Positions 52,035 through 61,122 of a stretch of DNA of 64,000 nucleotides are shown here, in pieces (positions within the stretch are counted from its first letter, which is position 1; every line of letters begins with the position of its first letter). Made by a program: the position numbers and the translations under genes. A model generated the notes under the pieces. That model was given only the letters and a program-made list of their open reading frames with translations. It was not told the DNA's origin and did no database searches. The stretch is taken from NCBI RefSeq assembly GCF_019048065.1, contig NZ_CP077291.1, forward strand, positions 1,364,001 through 1,428,000, given 5' to 3'. The DNA is from Citrobacter farmeri (GTDB lineage: Bacteria > Pseudomonadota > Gammaproteobacteria > Enterobacterales > Enterobacteriaceae).

Positions 52035-53120
52035 ATGGCAGGAAATACAATTGGACAACTCTTTCGTGTAACCACCTTCGGCGAATCGCACGGGCTGGCG
52101 CTCGGTTGTATCGTCGACGGTGTGCCGCCGGGCATTCCGCTGACGGAAGCTGACCTGCAGCACGATCTCGACAGACGTCGCCCTGGCACGTCGCGTTACA
52201 CGACGCAGCGTCGCGAACCGGATCAGGTCAAAATCCTTTCCGGCGTGTTTGAAGGCGTAACGACAGGAACCAGCATTGGTCTGCTGATTGAAAATACCGA
52301 CCAGCGTTCGCAGGATTACAGCGCTATCAAGGATGTGTTTCGTCCCGGACACGCCGATTACACCTACGAGCAAAAATATGGTCTGCGTGATTATCGCGGC
52401 GGCGGACGTTCCTCCGCGCGGGAAACCGCGATGCGCGTGGCGGCAGGCGCAATTGCGAAAAAATACCTCGCCGAAAAATTTGGCGTAACCATTCAGGGCT
52501 GCCTGACTCAAATGGGCGACATTTCGCTGGCGATCAAAGACTGGTCGCAGGTCGAGCAAAACCCGTTCTTCTGTCCGGACCCGGATAAGATCGAAGCGCT
52601 GGATGAACTGATGCGTGCGTTGAAAAAAGAGGGCGATTCCATCGGCGCGAAGGTGACGGTGGTCGCCAGCAGCGTACCGGCGGGGCTGGGGGAACCGGTC
52701 TTCGATCGTCTCGATGCTGATATCGCCCATGCACTAATGAGCATTAACGCGGTGAAAGGCGTCGAAATTGGCGACGGGTTTGACGTTGTGGCGCTACGCG
52801 GCAGTCAGAACCGTGACGAAATCACCAAAGACGGGTTCCAGAGCAATCACGCTGGCGGTATTCTGGGCGGGATCAGCAGCGGCCAACAGATCGTGGCCCA
52901 TATGGCGCTGAAACCGACGTCCAGTATTACCGTTCCAGGGCGCACCATTAATCGCTTTGGCGAAGAGGTGGAGATGATCACTAAAGGTCGTCACGATCCG
53001 TGCGTGGGGATCCGCGCCGTACCGATCGCAGAAGCGATGTTGGCGATCGTGCTGATGGATCACCTGTTACGTCAACGGGCGCAAAATGCGGATGTCAAAA
53101 CGGATATTCCACGCTGGTAA
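52035..53120 (+). CDS. aroC: Chorismate synthase
   Basis: Makes chorismate from EPSP with reduced FMN as a cofactor, the last common step of aromatic amino acid synthesis. The 361 residues equal E. coli AroC. The signatures [18 protein letters not shown] near the start, [14 protein letters not shown] and [17 protein letters not shown] are present. It lies 26 bases after prmB; mepA follows after three bases. Confidence 0.98.
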   Translation: MAGNTIGQLFRVTTFGESHGLALGCIVDGVPPGIPLTEADLQHDLDRRRPGTSRYTTQRREPDQVKILSGVFEGVTTGTSIGLLIENTDQRSQDYSAIKDVFRPGHADYTYEQKYGLRDYRGGGRSSARETAMRVAAGAIAKKYLAEKFGVTIQGCLTQMGDISLAIKDWSQVEQNPFFCPDPDKIEALDELMRALKKEGDSIGAKVTVVASSVPAGLGEPVFDRLDADIAHALMSINAVKGVEIGDGFDVVALRGSQNRDEITKDGFQSNHAGGILGGISSGQQIVAHMALKPTSSITVPGRTINRFGEEVEMITKGRHDPCVGIRAVPIAEAMLAIVLMDHLLRQRAQNADVKTDIPRW

Positions 53121-53123
53121 GAG

Positions 53124-53948
53124 ATGAAAAAAACCGCGATAGCATTGCTGGCTCTGCTTGCCAGCACGGCCAGCCTGGCGGCGACGCCGTGGCAGAAAAT
53201 TGCCCAACCGGTGCCGGGCAGCGCGCAGTCAATTGGTGGCTTCTCGAACGGTTGCATTGTGGGGGCGGATACGCTTCCCGTGCAGTCGGATCACTATCAG
53301 GTGATGCGCACCGATCAACGCCGTTATTTCGGCCATCCCGATCTGGTGATGTTCATTCAGCGTCTGAGTACACAGGTGAACAATCTTGGGCTGGGAACGG
53401 TGCTGATTGGCGATATGGGAATGCCCGCCGGTGGGCGATTTAATAGCGGACATGCCAGCCATCAGACCGGCCTGGATGTGGATATTTTCCTGCAGTTGCC
53501 AAAAACGCGCTGGACTCAGGCGCAACTGCTGCGCCCCCAGGCGCTGGATTTGGTCGCCCGTGACGGTAAACATGTCGTGCCCTCGCTGTGGAAACCGGAA
53601 ATCGCCAGCCTGATTAAGCTGGCGGCGGAAGATAACGATGTCACCCGCATTTTTGTGAATCCTGCCATAAAACAACAACTTTGCCTGGATGCCGGTACCG
53701 ATCGCGACTGGTTACGTAAAGTGCGACCCTGGTTCCAGCATCGTGCGCATATGCATGTACGATTGCGTTGCCCTGCCGACAGCCTTGAGTGCGAAGATCA
53801 GCCTTTGCCTCCTCCGGGCGATGGTTGTGGCGCTGAGCTGCAAAGTTGGTTTGAACCACCAAAACCTGGAACAACAAAGCCTGAGAAGAAGACACCACCT
53901 CCGTTGCCGCCTTCCTGCCAGGCGCTACTGGATGAGCATGTACTCTAA
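53124..53948 (+). CDS. mepA: Penicillin-insensitive murein endopeptidase MepA
   Basis: A periplasmic LAS-type zinc metallopeptidase that cuts D-Ala-DAP crosslinks in peptidoglycan. It has 274 residues: signal peptide 1-19 ([19 protein letters not shown]), zinc motif [16 protein letters not shown] with H113 and D120, and a third ligand in [11 protein letters not shown] near residue 211. The C-terminus is Pro-rich. It follows aroC closely and overlaps yfcA by one base. Confidence 0.96.
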   Translation: MKKTAIALLALLASTASLAATPWQKIAQPVPGSAQSIGGFSNGCIVGADTLPVQSDHYQVMRTDQRRYFGHPDLVMFIQRLSTQVNNLGLGTVLIGDMGMPAGGRFNSGHASHQTGLDVDIFLQLPKTRWTQAQLLRPQALDLVARDGKHVVPSLWKPEIASLIKLAAEDNDVTRIFVNPAIKQQLCLDAGTDRDWLRKVRPWFQHRAHMHVRLRCPADSLECEDQPLPPPGDGCGAELQSWFEPPKPGTTKPEKKTPPPLPPSCQALLDEHVL

Positions 53949-54757
53949 TGGATAATTTTGCGGACCTGTTTTTGGTCTCTCCGCTGCTGTTGATGGTATT
54001 GTTTTTTGTGGCAATGCTGGCTGGATTCATCGACTCACTGGCGGGCGGCGGTGGTCTGTTGACCATCCCTGCGCTGATGGCGGCAGGGATGACTCCCGCG
54101 CAGGCGCTGGCGACCAATAAACTACAGGCCTGCGGCGGCTCGATTTCATCTTCAATTTATTTTATTCGCCGTAAAGTGGTAAACCTCGCCGACCAGAAAC
54201 TCAATATCGCGATGACGTTTATTGGTTCGATGAGCGGCGCGTTGCTGGTGCAACACGTGCAGTCAGACGTGCTACGTCAGGTTTTGCCTGTCCTGGTGAT
54301 CTGCATTGGTCTCTACTTTTTGCTGATGCCGAAAGTGGGTGAGGAAGACCGGCAGCGTCGCCTGTACGGTCTGCCGTTTGCCCTGGTTGCCGGAGGCTGC
54401 GTGGGTTTCTACGATGGCTTCTTTGGCCCGGCGGCAGGCTCCTTTTACGCGTTGTCATTTGTCATGCTGTGCGGCTATAACCTCGCCAAATCGACGGCCC
54501 ACGCGAAAGTGCTCAATGCCACCTCTAATATTGGCGGTCTGCTGCTGTTTATCATCGGCGGGAAAGTGATTTGGGCCACCGGCTTTGTCATGCTGATCGG
54601 ACAATTTCTCGGGGCGCGGATGGGCTCGCGACTGGTACTGAGCAAAGGACAAAAGCTGATTCGGCCGATGATCGTCATTGTCTCGGCAGTTATGAGCGCC
54701 AAACTTATTTATGATAACCATGGACAGGAGATTCTCCACTGGCTGGGGATGAATTAA
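53948..54757 (+). CDS. yfcA: YfcA, TauE/SafE-family membrane protein
   Basis: A 269-residue inner-membrane protein of the TSUP (TauE/SafE) family, which moves sulfur compounds and other anions elsewhere; the substrate of YfcA is unknown. About eight helices are visible, with the family repeat GFIDSLAGGGGLLTIPALMAAGM near the N-terminus and its echo GFYDGFFGPAAGSFYAL in the second half. Start and stop overlap its neighbours by one base on each side. Confidence 0.93.
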   Translation: MDNFADLFLVSPLLLMVLFFVAMLAGFIDSLAGGGGLLTIPALMAAGMTPAQALATNKLQACGGSISSSIYFIRRKVVNLADQKLNIAMTFIGSMSGALLVQHVQSDVLRQVLPVLVICIGLYFLLMPKVGEEDRQRRLYGLPFALVAGGCVGFYDGFFGPAAGSFYALSFVMLCGYNLAKSTAHAKVLNATSNIGGLLLFIIGGKVIWATGFVMLIGQFLGARMGSRLVLSKGQKLIRPMIVIVSAVMSAKLIYDNHGQEILHWLGMN

Positions 54758-55305
54758 TGAACAGTACGCACCGCTACGAACAGTTGATTGACATTTTTAA
54801 CGGCTGCTTTGCCGATGATTTTAATACCCGTCTGATTAAAGGCGACGACGAACCGATCTATCTTCCTGCTGATGCAGAGGTCCCGTATCACCGGATTGTC
54901 TTTGCGCATGGCTTTTACGCCAGCGCATTGCATGAGATTTCGCACTGGTGCATTGCCGGAAAGGCGCGCCGCGAATTAGTGGATTTTGGCTACTGGTATT
55001 GTCCGGATGGCCGCGATGCGGCGACGCAGGGACAGTTTGAAGATGTAGAAGTGAAACCGCAGGCGTTTGACTGGTTGTTCTGCGTGGCGGCGGGGTATCC
55101 GTTTAACGTCAGTTGCGACAACCTGGAAGGCGATTTTGAACCAGACCGTGTGGTGTTCCAGCGTCGGGTTCATGCACAGGTGATGGCGTATCTGGAGAAC
55201 GGCATTCCCGAACGTCCGGCGCGCTTCATTAAGGCATTGCAGAATTATTATCACACGCCTGAACTTACGGCGGAACAATTCCCGTGGCCAGAAGCGCTCA
55301 ACTGA
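54757..55305 (+). CDS. epmC: Elongation factor P hydroxylase EpmC
   Basis: Hydroxylates the beta-lysyl-lysine on EF-P after EpmA and EpmB have modified it, the last step of this tuning modification. The 182 residues equal E. coli EpmC (YfcM). A candidate metal site lies in SALHEISHWCIAGKARRE near residue 63. The gene overlaps yfcA by one base. Confidence 0.93.
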   Translation: MNSTHRYEQLIDIFNGCFADDFNTRLIKGDDEPIYLPADAEVPYHRIVFAHGFYASALHEISHWCIAGKARRELVDFGYWYCPDGRDAATQGQFEDVEVKPQAFDWLFCVAAGYPFNVSCDNLEGDFEPDRVVFQRRVHAQVMAYLENGIPERPARFIKALQNYYHTPELTAEQFPWPEALN

Positions 55306-55336
55306 AGCCAGCGCCACGTTACAATGAGGAAAGAAG

Positions 55337-55612
55337 ATGATCGCGGAGTTTGAATCACGCATTCTGGCATTAATCGATGACATGGTAGAGCATGCAAGCG
55401 ATGATGAGCTGTTTGCCAGTGGGTATTTGCGTGGCCACCTGACGTTAGCCGTCGCAGAACTGGAAGGTACTGATGATCATTCCGCTCAGTCCGTCTATGC
55501 CAACGTCACCCGCAGTCTGGAAAATGCGATCGGTGCCGGTGAGTTGTCGCCACGCGATCAGGCGTTAGTGAAAGCGATGTGGGACGTGCTGTTCCAGAAA
55601 GCCACACAATAA
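55337..55612 (+). CDS. yfcL: YfcL family protein
   Basis: A 91-residue acidic, mostly helical cytoplasmic protein matching E. coli YfcL in place and length. No catalytic motif is visible. The core reads [25 protein letters not shown]. Function unknown. It is the last gene of the run from prmB, followed by a hairpin. Confidence 0.92.
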   Translation: MIAEFESRILALIDDMVEHASDDELFASGYLRGHLTLAVAELEGTDDHSAQSVYANVTRSLENAIGAGELSPRDQALVKAMWDVLFQKATQ

Positions 55613-55620
55613 TCACATAC

Positions 55621-55653
55621 CGCCATCCGGCCTGGTCAACTTGCCGGATGGCG
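55621..55653. repeat. REP-like hairpin between yfcL and mnmC
   Basis: CGCCATCCGGC and GCCGGATGGCG are perfect 11-bp arms of REP type, between convergent genes. It probably ends or protects both transcripts. Confidence 0.82.
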
Positions 55654-55660
55654 CGCCTGT

Positions 55661-57673
55661 TTATCCCATCTGTGTTTTAACCGCTTTACCCTTCAACAGT
55701 TTCCGCACCCATAAACGATTGGGATTTAATGCTGCCAGCGTGGCGGCATCCATCGGCACCGGTTCATCACTCATCTGTGAGGCCAGAATTTCTGCGCACA
55801 GGGGAGCGGAGCACAGCCCGCGGGAACCCAGCGCACCCAGCATAAACAAATCGTCATACACCGGCGCACTTGCCGCGTCCGCTTTGTTGTTGGCTAAATC
55901 GGCGTACTGCACCAGTGTGGCAGTGTAGTCCGGAACGCTTCCCACCATCGGCAAATGGTCGCGGGTGGCGCAACGCACGCCGCAACGCGCCGCGTTGTCG
56001 CTGACATCGACCTCTTTGGCCCATTCCGCCGCCGGGAAGCAGTCAATCAGACGCTGTCGATTCTGCTGCTGGTCGTCTTCCCGATACTGCGTCTCTTCAC
56101 TGCCGCGATGGTAACTGGCACCGATACAGTGCTGCTGATTAGCCGGGTTCTGCGGCGTGAGATAGCCGTCATAGCACAGCACCTGACGGATCCCGCTAAG
56201 CCCAGGCGTCGTCGGAATATGGCTTACCTGGCCGGCGACAGCATAGACGGGTAACGGTTGTGTCTGCGTGAAATGGCTAATCTGATGACCGTTAGCCAGG
56301 ACCACCACCGCATGTTCAGCGCAATTACCGCGCATAAAGTGCAAATCCCAGCCGGATGCAGACTGGTTAAGTGCCACCAGCGAATGCTGATAGTGGCAGC
56401 GTAATCCCTGTTTTTCGGCAAGCTGAAGCACGGCTGAGGTTAATTGCGCCGGGCACAGCCAGCCCCCCAGAGGATACGTCACACCGCCACAGTCGGTTTC
56501 GACACCGGTAAGCTGCCGTGCCTGTTCAGCATCGACTGCGCTTGCCAGCGCTGAAGGTAAATCCAGCGACAGCATCTGCGCGATTTTCTGCTGACTCTTG
56601 TCGTCCCAGCCGAGCTGCGTGACGCCACACCAGTCGTGCTCGAACTCGACGGGGAGGGCGTCATAGAGACGACGGGCGAACGTAAATGCGGCGGGGAAAA
56701 AGAAGTTTATTGCCGTGTCGTGTTTGCTGAGAAGAGGGTAGAGCGCTCCCTGACGGTTGCCGGACGCGCCCTGAGCGGGTTTATCATCCGCGCAATAGAG
56801 TGTGACCTGCCAACCGCGGCGCAGCAGCGCCAGCGAAAGCAGTGCGCTGGCAATCCCGCCGCCGATGAGGGCAACCTCGCGTTTTTTACTGCCCTGACGG
56901 GAAAACCACGGCATTAACGTCGGCAGCGTGAGGGTTTGTTCCATCACGCCGCGAAGCATTTCGCGCTTGCGACCGAAGCCTTTGCATTTCTGCATGGAAA
57001 AACCGGCTTCCTGCAAACCGCGACGGACAAATCCGGCAGACGTAAAGGTTGCCAGCGTGCCGCCCGGACGAGCGAGTCTCGCCATCGCGTTAAACAGTTT
57101 TGGCGTCCACATATCCGGGTTTTTGGCAGGGGCGAAACCATCAAGAAACCAGGCGTCGACTTGTTGATTCAGGCTGTCATCGAGTTGATCGGTGAGTTCA
57201 TTGATATCGCCAAACCAGAGATCGAGCGTGACGCGTCCTCCATTCAGCAGCAGACGATGGCACCCCGCCAGCGGCAACGGCCACTGGGCCTGAAGTTGCC
57301 CGGCAAACTCGGCCAACTCCGGCCAGTGCTGATGTGCCGCCGTGAGATCGTCGCGGCTCAGCGGAAATTTTTCAAAACTGATGAAATGTAATCTTTGTAG
57401 CGTAACGTCGGGCTGCGTAGCGCGAAATGCAGCGAACGCCTGCCAGAGCGTGAGAAAGTTCAGACCGGTGCCGAAGCCGCTCTCCGCAACGATAAACAGC
57501 GGGTGAGAATGTGCCGCAAAGCGTTCGGTGATCCGGTTGCCTCCAAGGAAGACATAGCGCGTCTCTTCCAGACCGTTGTCGTTGGAAAAGTAGACGTCGT
57601 CAAAATCTCGGGAAACAGGTGTACCCTCAGCGTTGAATTCGAGGTTGGCGGGTTGTATAGCGTATTGTTTCAC
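55661..57673 (-). CDS. mnmC: Bifunctional tRNA mnm5s2U34 enzyme MnmC
   Basis: Finishes wobble uridine modification of tRNAs: a FAD domain removes the carboxymethyl group of cmnm5U and a methyltransferase domain methylates the resulting nm5U. It has 670 residues. The N-terminal methyltransferase has [19 protein letters not shown], the FAD domain begins at [21 protein letters not shown]. The start was set at the GTG at 57673 ([14 protein letters not shown]), matching E. coli MnmC; the longer reading to 57733 has no support. It is divergent from fabB. Confidence 0.96.
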   Translation of the reverse strand: MKQYAIQPANLEFNAEGTPVSRDFDDVYFSNDNGLEETRYVFLGGNRITERFAAHSHPLFIVAESGFGTGLNFLTLWQAFAAFRATQPDVTLQRLHFISFEKFPLSRDDLTAAHQHWPELAEFAGQLQAQWPLPLAGCHRLLLNGGRVTLDLWFGDINELTDQLDDSLNQQVDAWFLDGFAPAKNPDMWTPKLFNAMARLARPGGTLATFTSAGFVRRGLQEAGFSMQKCKGFGRKREMLRGVMEQTLTLPTLMPWFSRQGSKKREVALIGGGIASALLSLALLRRGWQVTLYCADDKPAQGASGNRQGALYPLLSKHDTAINFFFPAAFTFARRLYDALPVEFEHDWCGVTQLGWDDKSQQKIAQMLSLDLPSALASAVDAEQARQLTGVETDCGGVTYPLGGWLCPAQLTSAVLQLAEKQGLRCHYQHSLVALNQSASGWDLHFMRGNCAEHAVVVLANGHQISHFTQTQPLPVYAVAGQVSHIPTTPGLSGIRQVLCYDGYLTPQNPANQQHCIGASYHRGSEETQYREDDQQQNRQRLIDCFPAAEWAKEVDVSDNAARCGVRCATRDHLPMVGSVPDYTATLVQYADLANNKADAASAPVYDDLFMLGALGSRGLCSAPLCAEILASQMSDEPVPMDAATLAALNPNRLWVRKLLKGKAVKTQMG

Positions 57674-57748
57674 GTAAGTTACTCGTCTGACAGGCAGTGT
57701 CACGATCTTAGCGATGTGTGCCTGGCGGCGCAAATTTCAGTATAAATT

Positions 57749-57765
57749 GGCTGATCGGACTTGTT
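57749..57765 (+). promoter_or_regulatory. FadR site of the fabB promoter
   Basis: GGCTGATCGGACTTGTT fits the FadR pattern. In E. coli FadR activates fabB from this position. It ends two bases before the FabR palindrome. Confidence 0.75.
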
Positions 57766-57767
57766 CG

Positions 57768-57783
57768 GCGTACAAGTGTACGC
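57768..57783 (+). promoter_or_regulatory. FabR palindrome of the fabB promoter
   Basis: GCGTACA and TGTACGC are perfect arms around AG. This is the E. coli FabR operator form, which represses fabB when unsaturated acyl-CoA or acyl-ACP is plentiful. A TATAGT -10 box is at 57806. Confidence 0.8.
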
Positions 57784-57830
57784 TATTGTGCCAATCGAAA
57801 CTTACTATAGTGCGATTACAGAGGTATTGA

Positions 57831-59048
57831 ATGAAACGTGCAGTGATTACTGGCTTGGGCATCGTTTCCAGCATCGGTAATAACCAGCAGGAAGTCCTGG
57901 CATCTCTGCGTGAAGGACGTTCAGGGATCACTTTTTCTGACGAGTTTAAAGATGCAGGGATGCGTAGCCACGTATGGGGCAACGTCAAACTGGACACCAC
58001 TGGTTTGATTGACCGTAAGGTGGTTCGTTTCATGAACGATGCCTCTATTTATGCCTATCTCTCCATGCGTGAAGCGATTGCGGATGCAGGCCTGAGTGAA
58101 GAAGCCTATCAGAACAACCCGCGCGTTGGCCTGATTGCCGGTTCCGGTGGCTCTTCCAAAGCGCAGGTGTTCGGCGCTGACGCCATGCGTAGCCCGCGTG
58201 GCCTGAAAGCGGTTGGCCCGTATGTGGTTACCAAAGCGATGGGCTCCGCGGTTTCCGCCTGCCTCGCGACACCGTTCAAAATTCACGGCGTAAACTACTC
58301 AATCAGCTCCGCCTGTGCGACCTCCGCGCACTGCATCGGTAATGCGGTCGAGCAGATCCAACTGGGCAAACAGGACATCGTATTTGCGGGCGGCGGCGAA
58401 GAGCTGGGCTGGGAAATGGCCTGTGAGTTCGACGCGATGGGTGCACTATCTACCAAATATAACGACCAGCCTTCTAAAGCTTCTCGTACCTATGACGCGC
58501 ACCGTGACGGGTTTGTCATCGCAGGCGGCGGCGGTATGGTCGTCGTTGAAGAGCTGGAACACGCACTGGCGCGTGGCGCACATATCTACGCGGAAATCGT
58601 GGGCTACGGTGCGACTTCTGATGGTGCTGACATGGTGGCTCCGTCTGGCGAAGGTGCTGTGCGCTGCATGCAGATGGCGATGCACGGCGTTGACACCCCA
58701 ATTGACTACCTGAACTCCCACGGTACTTCTACACCGGTGGGTGATGTGAAAGAACTGGGGGCGATTCGTGAAGTGTTTGGCGATAACAGCCCGGCGATCT
58801 CCGCCACCAAGGCGATGACCGGTCACTCTCTGGGCGCTGCTGGCGTACAGGAAGCGATCTACTCTCTGCTGATGCTGGAACACGGCTTTGTCGCACCAAG
58901 CATCAACATCGAAGAGATGGACGAGCAGGCTGCGGGTCTGAACATCGTGACTGAGACTCTCGATCGTGAACTGACTACCGTTATGTCCAACAGCTTCGGC
59001 TTCGGCGGCACCAACGCCACGCTGGTAATGCGTAAGCTGAAAGCGTAA
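57831..59048 (+). CDS. fabB: Beta-ketoacyl-ACP synthase I FabB
   Basis: The condensing enzyme essential for unsaturated fatty acid synthesis. The 405 residues match E. coli FabB. The Cys-His-His triad is C163 in [13 protein letters not shown]298 in [11 protein letters not shown] and H333 in TGHSLGAAG. The C-terminal [14 protein letters not shown] is intact. Its promoter carries FadR and FabR sites, and a shared bidirectional terminator follows. Confidence 0.98.
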   Translation: MKRAVITGLGIVSSIGNNQQEVLASLREGRSGITFSDEFKDAGMRSHVWGNVKLDTTGLIDRKVVRFMNDASIYAYLSMREAIADAGLSEEAYQNNPRVGLIAGSGGSSKAQVFGADAMRSPRGLKAVGPYVVTKAMGSAVSACLATPFKIHGVNYSISSACATSAHCIGNAVEQIQLGKQDIVFAGGGEELGWEMACEFDAMGALSTKYNDQPSKASRTYDAHRDGFVIAGGGGMVVVEELEHALARGAHIYAEIVGYGATSDGADMVAPSGEGAVRCMQMAMHGVDTPIDYLNSHGTSTPVGDVKELGAIREVFGDNSPAISATKAMTGHSLGAAGVQEAIYSLLMLEHGFVAPSINIEEMDEQAAGLNIVTETLDRELTTVMSNSFGFGGTNATLVMRKLKA

Positions 59049-59063
59049 GATCGCGGTTGACGA

Positions 59064-59091
59064 AAAAGGGAGCCAAACGGCTCCCTTTTTA
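59064..59091. terminator. Bidirectional terminator between fabB and the lipoprotein gene
   Basis: AAAAAGGGAGCC and GGCTCCCTTTTT are 12-bp arms around AAAC. The stop codon of the convergent lipoprotein gene overlaps its end. Confidence 0.9.
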
Positions 59092-59622
59092 CTTTTTAAG
59101 CGGTTCGTATTCAGGCGCGATTTCTGCAGACCACGCCCTGGCGCGGGCAATAGCACCTGCATCGTAGATCGGATGTTCAAACTGGTGCGTAAGATCGCGT
59201 ACGCGATAAATTTTCCATTGGCCATCTTCCCGGCGGGTGTACACCAGTAAATGAATAAGGTGGGTACTGGAATCGCCGAGCCATACTTCCACTTTTTCGC
59301 CGCCCAGAAAAGCGCTGGCCGTTCCAGTGCGAAATTTAGCGATCCACTCCGGTGCGTAATCCTGCACGTACATAAAGTAGTCCGAATTCACGATCTCCTG
59401 CTCATAAAAATTGTCAATTTGCTTCAGCCTTTGAATAATCTCAGTTGAAACATATTTTTCATAAACAGGGCTAGTGTAATTGATGAGACTCTCATCGTTG
59501 TCGCTGGTGTATATCGTCATGTACTGAAGGTAGAATTGATTCACCGCGTTACGACTACTTGTATCATTGTGAACACTACATCCCGATATTAATAAAAGAA
59601 GTAATGGGAGAATAAGCCGCAT
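59089..59622 (-). CDS. DUF3828-like lipoprotein, probable immunity protein
   Basis: A 177-residue protein. The start was set at 59622 (MRLILPLLLLLISGC), since the longer reading to 59682 lies inside the upstream gene. The lipobox is ISGC with Cys15. The next residue, Ser16, does not suggest inner-membrane retention. The mature part has an NTF2-like DUF3828 character: NQFYLQYMTIYTSDNDESL, DYFMYVQDYAPEWI, then LIHLLVYTRREDGQWKIYRVRDL. Its ATG overlaps the stop of the amidase-like gene (TGATG), with a strong AGGAGG just before, so the two are made together. A periplasmic or membrane-bound inhibitor of the partner hydrolase is the simplest reading; this is inference. Confidence 0.75.
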   Translation of the reverse strand: MRLILPLLLLLISGCSVHNDTSSRNAVNQFYLQYMTIYTSDNDESLINYTSPVYEKYVSTEIIQRLKQIDNFYEQEIVNSDYFMYVQDYAPEWIAKFRTGTASAFLGGEKVEVWLGDSSTHLIHLLVYTRREDGQWKIYRVRDLTHQFEHPIYDAGAIARARAWSAEIAPEYEPLKK

Positions 59623-59990
59623 CAGTTCCTCCTGTATATCGTATATTGTGGTTTTGCTGTTCGGTAACCCGGTCCCGCCCACATATCACGTTGCCTGAAA
59701 TCGGAATACCATTCTTGCCCATCAAAAATGGCCATATGACCGCTGGCATTTCCTCCCGCATAGGGTTGTAAAATGACAACATCGCCTGCTCGCGGAGATT
59801 CATAAGGAGAGACGGGTCTGAAACCTGCGTTAATTAAAAGAGAGCCATAATCTTTGGCATGCCCTGTGTGTCCTATATCTATGCCTCCGGCATGGATTGC
59901 CTTTCGCGTATATTCAGCACATCGACTGATTGAGTGCGCATGAGCGTGATGTTTTGCATAGTTTGTTGCTGCTCTAATATCCCATGTCAT
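59622..59990 (-). CDS. Cys/His amidase-like protein, probable effector
   Basis: A 122-residue protein with no signal peptide. Candidate catalytic residues are C24 in ISRCAEYTRKAI and H85 in ASGHMAIFDG, with D97 in WYSDFRQ. The order Cys, His, polar and the preceding PRAGDVVILQP strand are typical of NlpC/P60 and CHAP hydrolases that cut peptidoglycan stem peptides. It overlaps the lipoprotein gene by one base (TGATG). Small Cys amidases paired with exported immunity proteins are the Tae/Tai pattern of type VI secretion. No type VI genes are in this window, so delivery is unknown. A phage endolysin is an alternative. Confidence 0.7.
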   Translation of the reverse strand: MTWDIRAATNYAKHHAHAHSISRCAEYTRKAIHAGGIDIGHTGHAKDYGSLLINAGFRPVSPYESPRAGDVVILQPYAGGNASGHMAIFDGQEWYSDFRQRDMWAGPGYRTAKPQYTIYRRN

Positions 59991-60152
59991 ATTATATTCT
60001 CCCGGTATTATTACGTGATCCGTTAATTAATTATCACTGAAGCTATGGGGAAAATAGGTAATATGTGCTATAGGGAAAGCTTATAAATAACTCACGCGTA
60101 TTTTATATATCAATGATATTGATTTTTAAAATACTCGAGAATGATTGCACTT

Positions 60153-60401
60153 TTATTCTTTTGAATGCGGATGGGGTTCTTCATCGTTGGAAAGGTAGCG
60201 CGACGGCCAAATCACGTCCGGCGTTGTTTCCAGCGCGTTGGCAATAATCCATTCTGCGCGAGGCCAGCTACGAACGAAGACGTTGCGCAGGGAGTCTGGT
60301 GATAATCCTGCTATACGAGAAAGTTCTCTGAGCGTAATACCTTTTTTTTCAAGTGCACTTTTAATATCTGCACGATGCCAGTCTTGGCTTTTTTCTCTCA
60401 T
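60153..60401 (-). CDS. Ner-like DNA-binding protein (Mu Ner/SfsB type)
   Basis: An 82-residue helix-turn-helix protein with the family core DWHRADIKSALEKKGITLREL, then LSRIAGLSPDSLRNVF and WPRAEWIIANALETTPDVIWPSRY. This resembles Ner of phage Mu and E. coli SfsB (Nlp). Ner proteins turn off early phage transcription. It is divergent from the Mu-type HTH gene, with a 170-base gap containing an inverted repeat. No phage structural genes adjoin it. Confidence 0.82.
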   Translation of the reverse strand: MREKSQDWHRADIKSALEKKGITLRELSRIAGLSPDSLRNVFVRSWPRAEWIIANALETTPDVIWPSRYLSNDEEPHPHSKE

Positions 60402-60402
60402 T

Positions 60403-60461
60403 CTGTAATCCTACAAAGATGTGTTATCGGCACCGATATTTTTCAGGGGGTAATATTACAG
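60403..60461. promoter_or_regulatory. Candidate operator between divergent Mu-like regulators
   Basis: CTGTAAT (60403-60409) and ATTACAG (60455-60461) are perfect inverted arms 45 bases apart, and GTAATATTAC at 60450 is itself a 10-bp palindrome. The position matches that of a Mu-like Ner/repressor switch. Confidence 0.45.
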
Positions 60462-60571
60462 CGATAAAAGAAGGTGATTTTCTTTTGTCGAATGAATATT
60501 GCCAGAATAACCCTGGAATTGCGCGAAAAAAGAAAGATTATTTTTATGTCATTGGTGAAAGGAACGAAATG

Positions 60572-60946
60572 ATGTCTAAAGAATGGCTCACGGTACAGGA
60601 ATGTATTGGTCTACCTGGTTTTCCCGGTAGCGTCCCCGCTATTCGCAGTCGGCTCAATATCCTGAGTGCAGGTAAAGAAGGCATTAAGCGCAAACGCAGC
60701 AAATCGAAGGCATGGGAATACCATATTTCGATTCTCCCCGTGTATGTTCGCCCATACGTTGTGGACAGCGATCCTGAATCAGTGCGGAATGAGGCATCGG
60801 CCTGGGAAGCGGAGCCGAAAGAGATTTGGGATATGATGTTCAGACTTCTGACACCAGAACAGCAGCAGCAGGTGACTTATCTGTTTGGCACAAAAGGGAT
60901 TGGCGCGGTGCTGCCTTCCCTCTTCGACAATAAATCCCACTATTGA
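60572..60946 (+). CDS. Mu-type HTH protein (phage repressor-like)
   Basis: A 124-residue protein whose first 70 residues are a Mu-type winged HTH domain (SKEWLTVQECIGLPGFPGSV, then KRKRSKSKAWEYHISILPVYV), as in the Mu repressor and the N-terminus of MuA. The C-terminal part (EIWDMMFRLLTPEQQQQVTY) is a helix of unknown role. No transposase catalytic domain follows. The start was set at 60572, with a ribosome site (AAAGGA) 9 bases before; the long reading to 60419 runs through the control region. It is divergent from the Ner-like gene. Confidence 0.75.
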   Translation: MSKEWLTVQECIGLPGFPGSVPAIRSRLNILSAGKEGIKRKRSKSKAWEYHISILPVYVRPYVVDSDPESVRNEASAWEAEPKEIWDMMFRLLTPEQQQQVTYLFGTKGIGAVLPSLFDNKSHY

Positions 60947-61122
60947 GCGTACTGCACGGTTTGCGGTTGACAACTTTAGCCACTCACAGGCAGACTTCAG
61001 GCCCATCATTATCTTCCGGATAATGCGTAAGCGTTTGACGTTATCCAACGCACCTTAATCCTGACAGTCAGGTGGAGGGGGCGTGGCATTTCCTCGCCTT
61101 ACTCTGCATTCTGGAGTAACGC

